A stretch of 8,909 bases of DNA from an uncultured Cellvibrio sp. (GCA_946886255.1 CAMPIG010000181.1:1-8909), one strand, 5' to 3'. Numbered from the stretch's first letter, positions 1 to 5,464 are shown. The notes: generated by a model not told the origin, from the sequence alone. Program-made: numbers and translations.

Positions 1-324
1 GTGGATGGCTATGTGCATGTCAACCGGTTTGAAACCGCTGAAAATTTACAAGCGTCTATTGAAGCATCCGGCTTGGTGTTGGCTGACTGGCAAACTGAAC
101 AACGGGAACTGCACTACGACCGTCTGGTGGATTTGACCCGGGAGTTAAAAGCTCTGGGTGCGCACAATATCAATGCCGGGAAACCGGGAGGTCTGACCGG
201 CCGAAAAAAAATTGAGGCATTTAAGCAGGCATACGAACAATTTCGCTGCGATGATGAATTGCCGGCGAGTTATGAGGTGTTCTATGTATTGGTGCAGGCG
301 CCTTGGGTAACCTCAGAAAATTAA
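1..324 (+). CDS. bioC: Malonyl-ACP O-methyltransferase BioC, C-terminal part (5' end outside window)
   Basis: BioC methylates the free carboxyl of malonyl-ACP with SAM, disguising it so that fatty acid synthesis can build the pimeloyl chain of biotin. The frame is open from base 1 and ends in TAA, giving 107 residues. They match the C-terminal region of BioC: an H-V-N-R-F stretch near residue 6, the run LKALGAHNINAGKPGGLTGR near residues 49-68, and a final Y-E-V-F-Y-V-L-V-Q-A segment that fits the last beta strand of the fold. The SAM-binding motifs lie upstream of the window. BioC of E. coli is about 250 residues, so over half is missing here. The GTG at base 1 is therefore probably internal, not a start. 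In Cellvibrionaceae BioC is often the C-terminal half of a BioH-BioC fusion, which cannot be decided from this piece. The bioD start follows after 21 bases, so the two are probably cotranscribed. Confidence 0.88.
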   Translation: MDGYVHVNRFETAENLQASIEASGLVLADWQTEQRELHYDRLVDLTRELKALGAHNINAGKPGGLTGRKKIEAFKQAYEQFRCDDELPASYEVFYVLVQAPWVTSEN

Positions 325-345
325 TATTTAACATTCATCACATTT

Positions 346-1041
346 ATGACAAAAAAAACGTTTTTTGTAACGGGCACGGATACCGGTGTAGGCAAAACTT
401 TAATGTCCGCCGGATTATTGCTGGCTGCAAAAGAGCGTGGCTTATCGACCGCTGCATTAAAACCGGTGGCAGCAGGTTGCGAGGTCACTGCAGAGGGCTT
501 GCGCAATGACGATGCGCTGTTGTTGCAGTCTGTCATCACGCAGCCTTTGGCTTATGAGCAAGTCAATCCTGTTGCGCTTGAACCGGCCATTGCGCCACAC
601 ATTGCGGCCCAACAAGCTCGGCGTGTGTTGTCGGTGGATCGAATAGCCGGATTCTGTCGCGGAGTTTTACATCAGGCGGACTTTACCTTGGTGGAGGGAG
701 CTGGTGGCTGGCGGGTGCCGTTAAATCCGGCTGAAACATTAGCAGACCTTGCGCGTACTTTGCAGTTACCGGTGATACTGGTTGTGGGCATACGGTTGGG
801 GTGCATCAACCACGCCATGCTAACGGTCGAAGCCATTGCGCGAGACGGTTTGCCGCTTGCCGGTTGGGTGGCCAACATTATCGATCCGGATATGCCTTGC
901 CAGCAGGAGAATATATTGTCCTTGCAGCAACGGTTGGCCGCGCCTTGTTTAGGGGTTGTGCCTTATCTGGGGCAAGGGGCATCACCAGCACAACTGAAAG
1001 AATTTTTTTCCAACACCTCTGCGGCGTCTCTTTTTCAATAA
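346..1041 (+). CDS. bioD: ATP-dependent dethiobiotin synthetase BioD
   Basis: BioD closes the ureido ring of dethiobiotin from 7,8-diaminopelargonic acid, CO2 and ATP, the penultimate step of biotin synthesis, in the cytoplasm. The 231-residue product has the usual family length (E. coli about 225). Visible motifs are the P-loop GTDTGVGKT at residues 10-18, the substrate-binding KPVAAGC at 39-45, the Mg/ATP-site motif EGAGG at 117-121 and the signature R-L-G-C-I-N-H at 150-156. All expected catalytic elements are present, so it should be active. The ATG at 346 is chosen because it leads directly into the N-terminal beta strand and P-loop. No clear Shine-Dalgarno precedes it in the A/T-rich 21-base gap after bioC, so translation may depend on coupling with the upstream gene. 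The last residues (after about 215) are Ser/Ala-rich and poorly conserved in the family. Confidence 0.96.
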   Translation: MTKKTFFVTGTDTGVGKTLMSAGLLLAAKERGLSTAALKPVAAGCEVTAEGLRNDDALLLQSVITQPLAYEQVNPVALEPAIAPHIAAQQARRVLSVDRIAGFCRGVLHQADFTLVEGAGGWRVPLNPAETLADLARTLQLPVILVVGIRLGCINHAMLTVEAIARDGLPLAGWVANIIDPDMPCQQENILSLQQRLAAPCLGVVPYLGQGASPAQLKEFFSNTSAASLFQ

Positions 1042-1125
1042 CTCGCTTCTCGCTGGGCGTCATGGAATATTCATCCTGATCTTGCATTATTCCCTTAAGC
1101 GCTTGGTAAAAACCTGACCGAGACT

Positions 1126-1140
1126 GGCATGGTCCATGCC
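1126..1140. repeat. Perfect short palindrome in bioD to nucleotidase gap
   Basis: GGCATGG, a central T, then CCATGCC form a perfect 15-base odd palindrome. It lies in the 162-base gap between bioD and the lipoprotein gene, 64 bases before the latter's start. No T-run follows, so it is not an intrinsic terminator. It could be an operator or a leader hairpin (6-bp stem, 3-base loop). The rest of the gap shows no convincing promoter: -10-like and -35-like matches around 1062-1110 are weak. Function unknown. Confidence 0.4.
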
Positions 1141-1192
1141 TGAACAATGCGAGTGTCGCTGCGACCTTGGCAAGTTCGGTTATGTAAAAACG

Positions 1193-1197
1193 AGGAG
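1193..1197 (+). promoter_or_regulatory. Shine-Dalgarno that fixes the lipoprotein start at GTG 1204
   Basis: AGGAG at 1193-1197 lies 6 bases before the in-frame GTG at 1204. It supports that codon over the upstream ATG at 1147, which has no ribosome binding site and would place 19 non-signal residues before the lipoprotein signal peptide. Confidence 0.8.
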
Positions 1198-1203
1198 TTC
1201 TGC

Positions 1204-2895
1204 GTGAAGGCAAAAGTATTTCTTCTGATTCTATTTCTCAATACCTTATTGGTAAGTTGTGCGACCCCGGTGCCTCGTGAGCCGGTGGAGATCAACCTGG
1301 TTGCACTCAATGACTTTCACGGTTATCTGCAGCCGAGCCCATTCAGTTACACAGATCCCGGCAATTCGGATGCGGTTATTACGGTTCAGGCTGGTGGCGT
1401 AGCGACGCTTGCAGGTTTGTTGAACACATTGCGGCAGGATGATCCGCAATTATTATTTGTCGGGGTGGGTGATTTAATCGGTGCGTCCCCACCGATCTCC
1501 GCTATGTGGGCTGATGAGCCGACCCTGGAAGCGATGAAGTTATTGGCGCTACGCCTCTCATCGCTCGGGAATCATGAGTTGGATGAGGGCAAAGCCGAGT
1601 TATTGCGACAGATCAACGGTGGGTGTAATTCGCCGCGACCGGAGAAAGCTTGCCAATGGCGCGATCATTTTACCGGCGCAGACTTTTCATATATTGCTGC
1701 GAACCTGATCGATACAGAAACGGACAACACTCTGGTTGTGCCCTATGTAATTGAAACCGTGCGTGGAATAAAGATCGCGTTTGTCGGTGCGCAAGTGGAA
1801 GATCTTGCGTCGGTTGTCTCTGCCAGTTCCATGGAAGGTATCCGTGTTGAAGATGAAGCTGAAGCAATCAATCGTTTTATCCCGGAAATTAAACGCAAGG
1901 GCGCAGATATTGTTGTCGCTGTTGTGCATCAGGGTGGCAATACACTCGCCGCATTTAATCAGCCCGATTGTACTGACCTGGAAGGCGACATCGTGAATAT
2001 TGTTAAACGCCTCGATCCTGCGGTTGATCTTGTATTAAGTGCACATACTCACGAAGCCTATTTATGCATAGTGGGCGATGTACCGGTAACGCAAGCGGCA
2101 TCCTACGGTCGGTTAGTAACGCACCTGACGCTGGTATTCGAGCCCGTCGAAAAAAAATTATTGGATGTACAGGCGCGGAACCTGATTGTTGACCCGCAGC
2201 GCTACGAACCCGATCCGGCATTATTGGCCTGGCAAGCGAATGTTGAAGCGCGCAGTCGCGCTGTTCTTGAACGACCGGTTGCGCGCATCGGTGCAGCGGC
2301 AATCACACGCGTGCCTAATCGTCACGGTGAATCGGCTATGGGTGATCTGGTCGCCGACGCACAACTTGCTGCGACCCACAGTCTGGGTGCACAAATAGCA
2401 CTGATGAATAGTGGCGGTATTCGCAGCGATTTAGTGCTCAAAGGTAATGAAGCACCGTTAAATTTTTCGCAGGTGGCAGCAGTTCATCCGTTCAAAGGTA
2501 CATTGCAAGTCATCAGCTTGACCGGCGCACAAATAAAAAATGTGCTGGAGCAGCAGTGGCAAAGCGAGGGTGCTGGTAGTTTTAAACCCTTACAAATCTC
2601 ACATTCTTTTAATTACCGTTGGGATGGGTCACAGCCGCGTGGCCAGCGTGTTCTGGCTGAAAGCCTGTCGCTTAACGGTGAATCGATCTCGCCGACGGAA
2701 ACCTATCGCATTTCTGTCAATGCATTTCTTGCCGATGGTGGCGATAATTTTTCAGCATTAACGGTGGCCAGTGAACGGATTGATACCGGTATCCCGGATC
2801 TTACGGCGCTAATAGATTATTTGGTTGTTCAGGAGAAAGCCGGCACTCCGGCGGGGCATTCTGAGCCGGCGGGGCGTATATTGCGGGTTGATTGA
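1204..2895 (+). CDS. UshA-family 5'-nucleotidase/metallophosphatase lipoprotein
   Basis: Predicted secreted two-metal phosphohydrolase of the 5'-nucleotidase/UshA family, which dephosphorylates extracellular nucleotides (some members act on UDP-sugars or NAD) for nucleoside and phosphate salvage. From GTG 1204 it is 563 residues. Residues 1-19 are a lipoprotein signal peptide: K2/K4, a hydrophobic core, and lipobox L-V-S-C ending at Cys19. Ala at +2 suggests outer-membrane sorting rather than inner-membrane retention. The metallophosphatase domain spans about 29-315: NDFH at 36-39, GD at 89-90, GNHELD at 122-127, His242 in VVHQGG, and the HTH at 281-283, together supplying the usual metal ligands. 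The C-terminal substrate domain spans about 355-540, with NSGGIR at 402-407 and the F-L-A-D-G-G-D-N-F loop at 508-516 that carries the base-stacking aromatics of the family. Length and domain order are normal. It stands alone, with its own Shine-Dalgarno. Precise substrate cannot be read from sequence; a 2',3'-cyclic phosphodiesterase activity is an alternative. Confidence 0.9.
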   Translation: MKAKVFLLILFLNTLLVSCATPVPREPVEINLVALNDFHGYLQPSPFSYTDPGNSDAVITVQAGGVATLAGLLNTLRQDDPQLLFVGVGDLIGASPPISAMWADEPTLEAMKLLALRLSSLGNHELDEGKAELLRQINGGCNSPRPEKACQWRDHFTGADFSYIAANLIDTETDNTLVVPYVIETVRGIKIAFVGAQVEDLASVVSASSMEGIRVEDEAEAINRFIPEIKRKGADIVVAVVHQGGNTLAAFNQPDCTDLEGDIVNIVKRLDPAVDLVLSAHTHEAYLCIVGDVPVTQAASYGRLVTHLTLVFEPVEKKLLDVQARNLIVDPQRYEPDPALLAWQANVEARSRAVLERPVARIGAAAITRVPNRHGESAMGDLVADAQLAATHSLGAQIALMNSGGIRSDLVLKGNEAPLNFSQVAAVHPFKGTLQVISLTGAQIKNVLEQQWQSEGAGSFKPLQISHSFNYRWDGSQPRGQRVLAESLSLNGESISPTETYRISVNAFLADGGDNFSALTVASERIDTGIPDLTALIDYLVVQEKAGTPAGHSEPAGRILRVD

Positions 2896-3079
2896 TTCGC
2901 TGTCTGGCTGGGGCGAAACGACAAGGCTCGCGGAAATTTTGGTTGGAATTACGCTTCGGTTATAGGTGGCATGTTATATAGAACTGGCTTTTGCGCCCAA
3001 CCGGTCTTAAAAATCCGGACTGAAGCGGCAATTTTGGCTGTTTTTCAGGCAAAGCCAAGCGTAAAATGATTTCAATTAT

Positions 3080-3112
3080 GGGTAAGTCTGGCCTTTTCAT
3101 AACAACTTACCC
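3080..3112. repeat. 8-bp inverted repeat upstream of the mini-rod gene
   Basis: GGGTAAGT at 3080-3087 and ACTTACCC at 3105-3112 are perfect reverse complements separated by 17 bases. The right arm ends 27 bases before the ATG at 3140. The spacing could suit a dimeric regulator or a leader hairpin. No T-run follows the right arm, so it is not a terminator. The surrounding gap of 244 bases (2896-3139) holds no gene and no convincing sigma70 promoter. A 6-bp dyad at 3034-3058 is its only other structure. Confidence 0.45.
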
Positions 3113-3139
3113 GGTATTGCTATTTTACGAGGAGCTACC

Positions 3140-3382
3140 ATGCAAATCGGTTCAGTCATTACTCAAGGTTTAATCGGGATGCAAAACAGCCAGGCGGAGA
3201 TGACCCGTTCCGCTACCCAGATCGCCCAGGCCAGCACCACGCAGGGTGACAATCCCCAAACTACCGATTTGGTTGAGCCCTTGATCAACCTGCAATTGCA
3301 GTCGCAGTTATTCGACAGTGCTGCGCGCGTGGTTCAGGTCGCTGACGAGACTCTGGGCACCTTGCTTGACACCAAGGCCTGA
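3140..3382 (+). CDS. Small flagellar rod-like protein (FlgC/FlgG termini only)
   Basis: This 80-residue protein has no assigned function that I can name. Its N-terminus (about 1-35) has the pattern of flagellar rod/hook proteins: I-x-x-G-L-x-G-M-x-x-S, then a helix ending I-A-Q-A-S-T, comparable to the 'NIANANT' rod motif. Residues 43-77 (D-L-V-E-P-L-I-N-L then Q-x-x-F-x-x-A-A-R-V-V-Q-x-A-D-E-x-L-x-x-L-L-D) resemble the C-terminal helix of FlgC/FlgG (FlgBBR_C type). The variable middle domain of true rod proteins is absent, leaving two helices that in flagella pack as a coiled coil. It has no Cys and no secretion signal other than this rod-type N-terminus. The start is well supported by GAGGAG at 3129-3134. 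The metalloprotease-like gene begins 10 bases after its stop, so the two very likely form an operon. The flagellar resemblance is inferred from pattern, not from alignment. No other flagellar genes are in the window. Confidence 0.8.
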   Translation: MQIGSVITQGLIGMQNSQAEMTRSATQIAQASTTQGDNPQTTDLVEPLINLQLQSQLFDSAARVVQVADETLGTLLDTKA

Positions 3383-3392
3383 CGGACCCGCC

Positions 3393-4250
3393 ATGATTAC
3401 CCATATTCCTTCCAACTTTGCCAACGCCGTTGCCCCCTTTGCGCCGCTCGGTCGTCAGGTGGTCAGTGAGGAGGGGGTTGACCTCAAATCGTCGAACTTT
3501 AAAGCTCTGGAACAATCCGCTGACTCTGCGCGGGGTGAAAACCGTCGCTCTCCCGATGAGCGTCCCAATGATATGGGAGAGCAAGAGCGCCTACGTGAAG
3601 GGCGTGTCAGGGACGATGATTCCCAGGGCGAGCGTCGGGGTGATTCCAGAAAAGCGCGCCAGGAACAAGAGCTTCAGGATATTCGTGAACTCGCGGCCCG
3701 CGATCGTGAAGTGCGCAGCCATGAACAAGCCCATGCAGCGGTAGGCGGTAAGTACGCCGGTAGCCCTGTCTACGAATTCGTGCGCGGTCCGGATGGTGTG
3801 AACTATGCCGTGGGCGGCGAGGTCAGCATCGATACCAGTCCTGTTCCCGGGGATCCCGAAGCGACTATCGCCAAGGCGCAGCAGATTCGTCGCGCGGCCA
3901 ACGCGCCGGCGGAGCCCTCATCACAAGATCGCCGCGTTGCAGCAGAAGCGTCACTGATGGAAGCTGAAGCGCGAGCAGCGCTGCGTCAGGAGCGGGTTGT
4001 TGAGAGTGAACAAACCCGCGAAGAAAAAATTGAGCGTGCCGAAGAGAAAAAAGCTGAGGACGCGCGTAAGGAAAAAGAAAGCGAAGCCCAACAAGCTGCC
4101 GATGAACGCGCCGAACAGTTGCGAGCACAACGTGCTGACGCACTGGCGGAATCAAGTCGCCGCAACATTGATATCAACCGCCGCCTGCTCGACATCGGTG
4201 TGAATAACAACATTTCTGTCATTGGTTCCTTCCTCGATCGCCAAGCCTAG
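3393..4250 (+). CDS. SprA-related (CJM1_0395-type) putative metalloprotease
   Basis: The protein has 285 residues from ATG 3393. The core, about 93-165, matches the SprA-related family: E-L-A-A-R-D-x-E-V-R-x-H-E-Q-A-H at 99-114, then GGKYAGSPVYEFVRGPDG at 118-135 and Y-A-V-G-G-E-V-S-I-D at 138-147. HEQAH at 110-114 is a zincin-type HExxH motif. Glu143 is a possible third zinc ligand, which is my inference. Flanking regions are low-complexity: an Arg/Asp/Glu-rich stretch at about 45-95, and a charged Ala/Glu/Lys/Arg coiled-coil segment at about 180-262. The last 25 residues, rich in Asn and Ile, look like a short conserved end piece. No signal peptide or membrane segment is seen. An upstream in-frame ATG at 3318 would overlap the small rod-like gene by 65 bases and adds residues unlike the family, so 3393 is preferred although its Shine-Dalgarno is weak (coupling likely). 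Substrate unknown; proteolysis is assumed from the motif only. Confidence 0.88.
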   Translation: MITHIPSNFANAVAPFAPLGRQVVSEEGVDLKSSNFKALEQSADSARGENRRSPDERPNDMGEQERLREGRVRDDDSQGERRGDSRKARQEQELQDIRELAARDREVRSHEQAHAAVGGKYAGSPVYEFVRGPDGVNYAVGGEVSIDTSPVPGDPEATIAKAQQIRRAANAPAEPSSQDRRVAAEASLMEAEARAALRQERVVESEQTREEKIERAEEKKAEDARKEKESEAQQAADERAEQLRAQRADALAESSRRNIDINRRLLDIGVNNNISVIGSFLDRQA

Positions 4251-4343
4251 CTTGTCAGTTGCTCTTGCGTCATTCGTATTGATCCCCTAGAGTTTTGCCT
4301 CGCGCAAAAAAATCCATAACGCCAATAAGGTTGAGGTCATGAC

Positions 4344-4523
4344 ATGACGAGCAAGTTGTCGCCGGAAGATCAGGCGCGGGTGGACAGTGTGACTTCCCGT
4401 GGTGTTAACAGCGTGGAACGGGCGCCTTTTCGTGTTTGGGTATTGCTCGGTGTAATCCTCCTTGTGCTGACAGGTTTAAGTATCTTTAGCTACATCATCG
4501 CCTGGTTGCATGGCGTCGTGTAG
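4344..4523 (+). CDS. DUF3094-like small membrane protein
   Basis: This 59-residue protein begins MTSKLSPEDQ, continues with a V-N-S-V-E-R-x-P-F-R-x-W motif at 21-32 and then has one hydrophobic helix at about 32-54. The arrangement, a short polar cytoplasmic N-terminus with conserved E-R-x-P-F-R just before a single transmembrane span, matches the DUF3094 family of Pseudomonas and relatives. Its function is unknown. A Shine-Dalgarno GAGGT at 4333-4337 sits 6 bases before the ATG. A competing ATG at 4339 runs into a stop after two codons. The positive residues before the helix predict an N-in orientation. Its stop lies 26 bases before the -35 of the tRNA promoter, so it is probably the last gene of its own transcript. 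A weak promoter-like pair (TTGCGT at 4265, TAGAGT at 4288, 17-bp spacer) lies in the 93-base gap before it. Confidence 0.85.
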   Translation: MTSKLSPEDQARVDSVTSRGVNSVERAPFRVWVLLGVILLVLTGLSIFSYIIAWLHGVV

Positions 4524-4549
4524 ATTCGTGATTTAGTTAGACTTTTCCC

Positions 4550-4578
4550 TTGACCGTTGTGAGATGCATCCCTATAAT
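4550..4578 (+). promoter_or_regulatory. Sigma70 promoter of the tRNA-fMet/rimP/nusA/infB operon
   Basis: TTGACC at 4550-4555, a 17-bp spacer, and a perfect TATAAT at 4573-4578: 11 of 12 consensus bases with ideal spacing. The start of transcription is predicted at about 4584-4586. The discriminator between -10 and +1 (TCGCGG) is GC-rich, a known hallmark of stringently controlled stable-RNA promoters. ppGpp/DksA control is therefore likely but inferred. Confidence 0.9.
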
Positions 4579-4585
4579 TCGCGGC

Positions 4586-4609
4586 CTCACATGGACACAG
4601 TCCAGTGAG
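4586..4609 (+). other. 5' leader stem-loop of the pre-tRNA
   Basis: CTCAC (4586-4590) then TGGAC (4592-4596) pair with GTCCA (4600-4604) then GTGAG (4605-4609). This gives 10 base pairs with one bulged A at 4591 and an ACA loop. The stem would start at or within a base or two of the predicted transcript 5' end and stops 7 bases before the mature tRNA. It probably protects the precursor's 5' end or sets access for RNase P/RNase E (inference). Confidence 0.65.
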
Positions 4610-4616
4610 TTGAGGA

Positions 4617-4693
<77 letters not shown>

Positions 4694-4700
4694 GCTTTAT

Positions 4701-4730
4701 GTTTTGTGGCTTGATCCCAAGCGACAAAAC
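4701..4730 (+). other. Strong stem-loop just 3' of the tRNA
   Basis: GTTTTGTGGCTTG (4701-4713) pairs with CAAGCGACAAAAC (4718-4730): 13 positions with one G/G mismatch and an ATCC loop. It begins 7 bases after the tRNA CCA. No U-run follows, so it is not a classic terminator. It may pause polymerase, guide 3' processing or be an RNase III substrate (inference). Confidence 0.7.
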
Positions 4731-4804
4731 CGACGCAGGCTTCTTCTCCAGCCAGCCTCGTATCAGAGTAAAACAGGCAGCCGTAGAAGTTGCTTGTTAT
4801 CGAT

Positions 4805-4827
4805 AAGCCCCTTTATGGGGCTTTTTT
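4805..4827 (+). terminator. Intrinsic terminator after tRNA-fMet
   Basis: AAGCCCC (4805-4811), loop TTTAT, GGGGCTT (4817-4823), with the T-run 4822-4827 overlapping the stem: a canonical rho-independent terminator. It should end part of the transcripts after the tRNA, so rimP-nusA-infB depends on read-through or on a further promoter that I cannot clearly identify. Confidence 0.9.
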
Positions 4828-4845
4828 GTATTTGTTTTTGCCGCA

Positions 4846-4876
4846 GGGGGTCGCCCCCAGCTACAGAGGCCTGTAG
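4846..4876 (+). repeat. Two adjacent short hairpins between the terminators
   Basis: GGGGG (4846-4850) pairs with CCCCC (4854-4858) around TCG, and two bases later CTACAG (4861-4866) pairs with CTGTAG (4871-4876) around AGGC. Both stems are perfect and neither is followed by a T-run. They add to an unusually structured leader between the tRNA and rimP. The 265 bases from 4694 to 4958 contain no credible gene. Confidence 0.55.
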
Positions 4877-4894
4877 TGTTGTGAAGTTGTTGCG

Positions 4895-4929
4895 AATGGG
4901 CCTTGAGCCCATTTTTTATTTGTGGGCTC
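4895..4929 (+). terminator. Second terminator with an alternative, attenuator-like pairing
   Basis: AATGGGC (4895-4901) pairs with GCCCATT (4907-4913) around CTTGA and runs into TTTTTT (4912-4917), a good intrinsic terminator 42 bases before the rimP start. The same 3' arm, as GAGCCCA (4905-4911), is also perfectly complementary to TGGGCTC (4923-4929). Two mutually exclusive folds are therefore possible: one a terminator, one not. The terminator is well supported; the switching role is inference. Confidence 0.75.
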
Positions 4930-4958
4930 TCGCTCGCTGAGCACAAAAAGGTGATGTC

Positions 4959-5417
4959 ATGGCGTCCAAACAAGAACAGTTACACGCATTGATTGCTCCG
5001 GTTGCCGCGTCATTAGGCTGCGAGCTCTGGGGGCTGGAGTATTTGACCCAGGGGCGCTATACCACGTTGCGAATTTATATTGATCGCGAAGGTGGTGTGA
5101 TGCTGGAAGACTGCGAAAAGATCAGTCGTCAGGTCAGCAGTGTGATGGATGTGGAAGACCCAATTGACGGCGAATACACGCTGGAAGTGTCCTCTCCAGG
5201 TATGGACCGCCCCCTGTATACACTGGACCAATACGCGCGTTATATCGGTGAGCAAATTAATGTCCGCCTGCGCCTTGCGCGCGATGGCCGCCGTAAATTC
5301 AAAGGCACCATCATGGCTGTAGAAGGCGATGAAGTCCGTATTGGTGTCGATGACAAAGAATATGTTTTACATCTGGATGCTATTGATAAAGCGAATATTG
5401 TTCCTCGCTTTGATTGA
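4959..5417 (+). CDS. rimP: Ribosome maturation factor RimP
   Basis: RimP binds the maturing 30S subunit and helps assembly around the central pseudoknot and protein S12. The product has 152 residues, the usual length. The N-terminal alpha/beta domain (about 1-88) ends in the family signature LEVSSPGMDRPL (75-86). The C-terminal SH3-like beta-barrel (about 89-150) contains F-K-G-T-I and E-V-R-I-G strands. The ATG at 4959 has AAGGTGA at 4948-4954 as its Shine-Dalgarno. It follows two intrinsic terminators and precedes nusA by 135 bases, the standard order of the nusA operon. Nothing is missing or truncated. Confidence 0.96.
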   Translation: MASKQEQLHALIAPVAASLGCELWGLEYLTQGRYTTLRIYIDREGGVMLEDCEKISRQVSSVMDVEDPIDGEYTLEVSSPGMDRPLYTLDQYARYIGEQINVRLRLARDGRRKFKGTIMAVEGDEVRIGVDDKEYVLHLDAIDKANIVPRFD

Positions 5418-5438
5418 TATCGCCAAACACAGATTTTC

Positions 5439-5464
5439 GATTTAAATCATATGATGTGCGCACA
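5439..5464. repeat. Three chained 10-bp perfect palindromes
   Basis: GATTTAAATC (5439-5448), ATCATATGAT (5446-5455) and TGTGCGCACA (5455-5464) are each perfect palindromes. They overlap by 3 bases and then 1 base, filling 26 bases in the 135-base rimP-nusA gap. TATGAT at 5450-5455 resembles a -10 box but has no -35 partner at normal distance. Possible protein-binding cluster or chance; function unknown. Confidence 0.4.

Noticed and set aside
3008..3034. Possible sigma28 (flagellar) promoter: TAAA, 15 bases, GGCAATTT
   Set aside because: Only about half of the -10 octamer GCCGATAA matches; too weak despite the attractive flagellar link.
3034..3058. TTGGCT/AGCCAA dyad as a terminator for the nucleotidase gene
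   Set aside because: Only 6 bp with a 13-base loop, no T-run on either strand, and about 140 bases after the stop codon.
3318..3392. Upstream ATG start for the HExxH protein
   Set aside because: It would overlap the small rod-like gene by 65 bases, lacks a Shine-Dalgarno, and adds residues unlike the family; ATG 3393 is more plausible.
4265..4293. Promoter-like TTGCGT, 17 bp, TAGAGT before the DUF3094-like gene
   Set aside because: Four of six matches in each box is near chance level in this base composition; noted under the gene but not called as a feature.
4704..4940. 78-codon plus-strand frame between tRNA-fMet and rimP
   Set aside because: It runs through a stem-loop, two terminators and two hairpins, and has no ribosome binding site or domain; the DNA is better explained as RNA structure.
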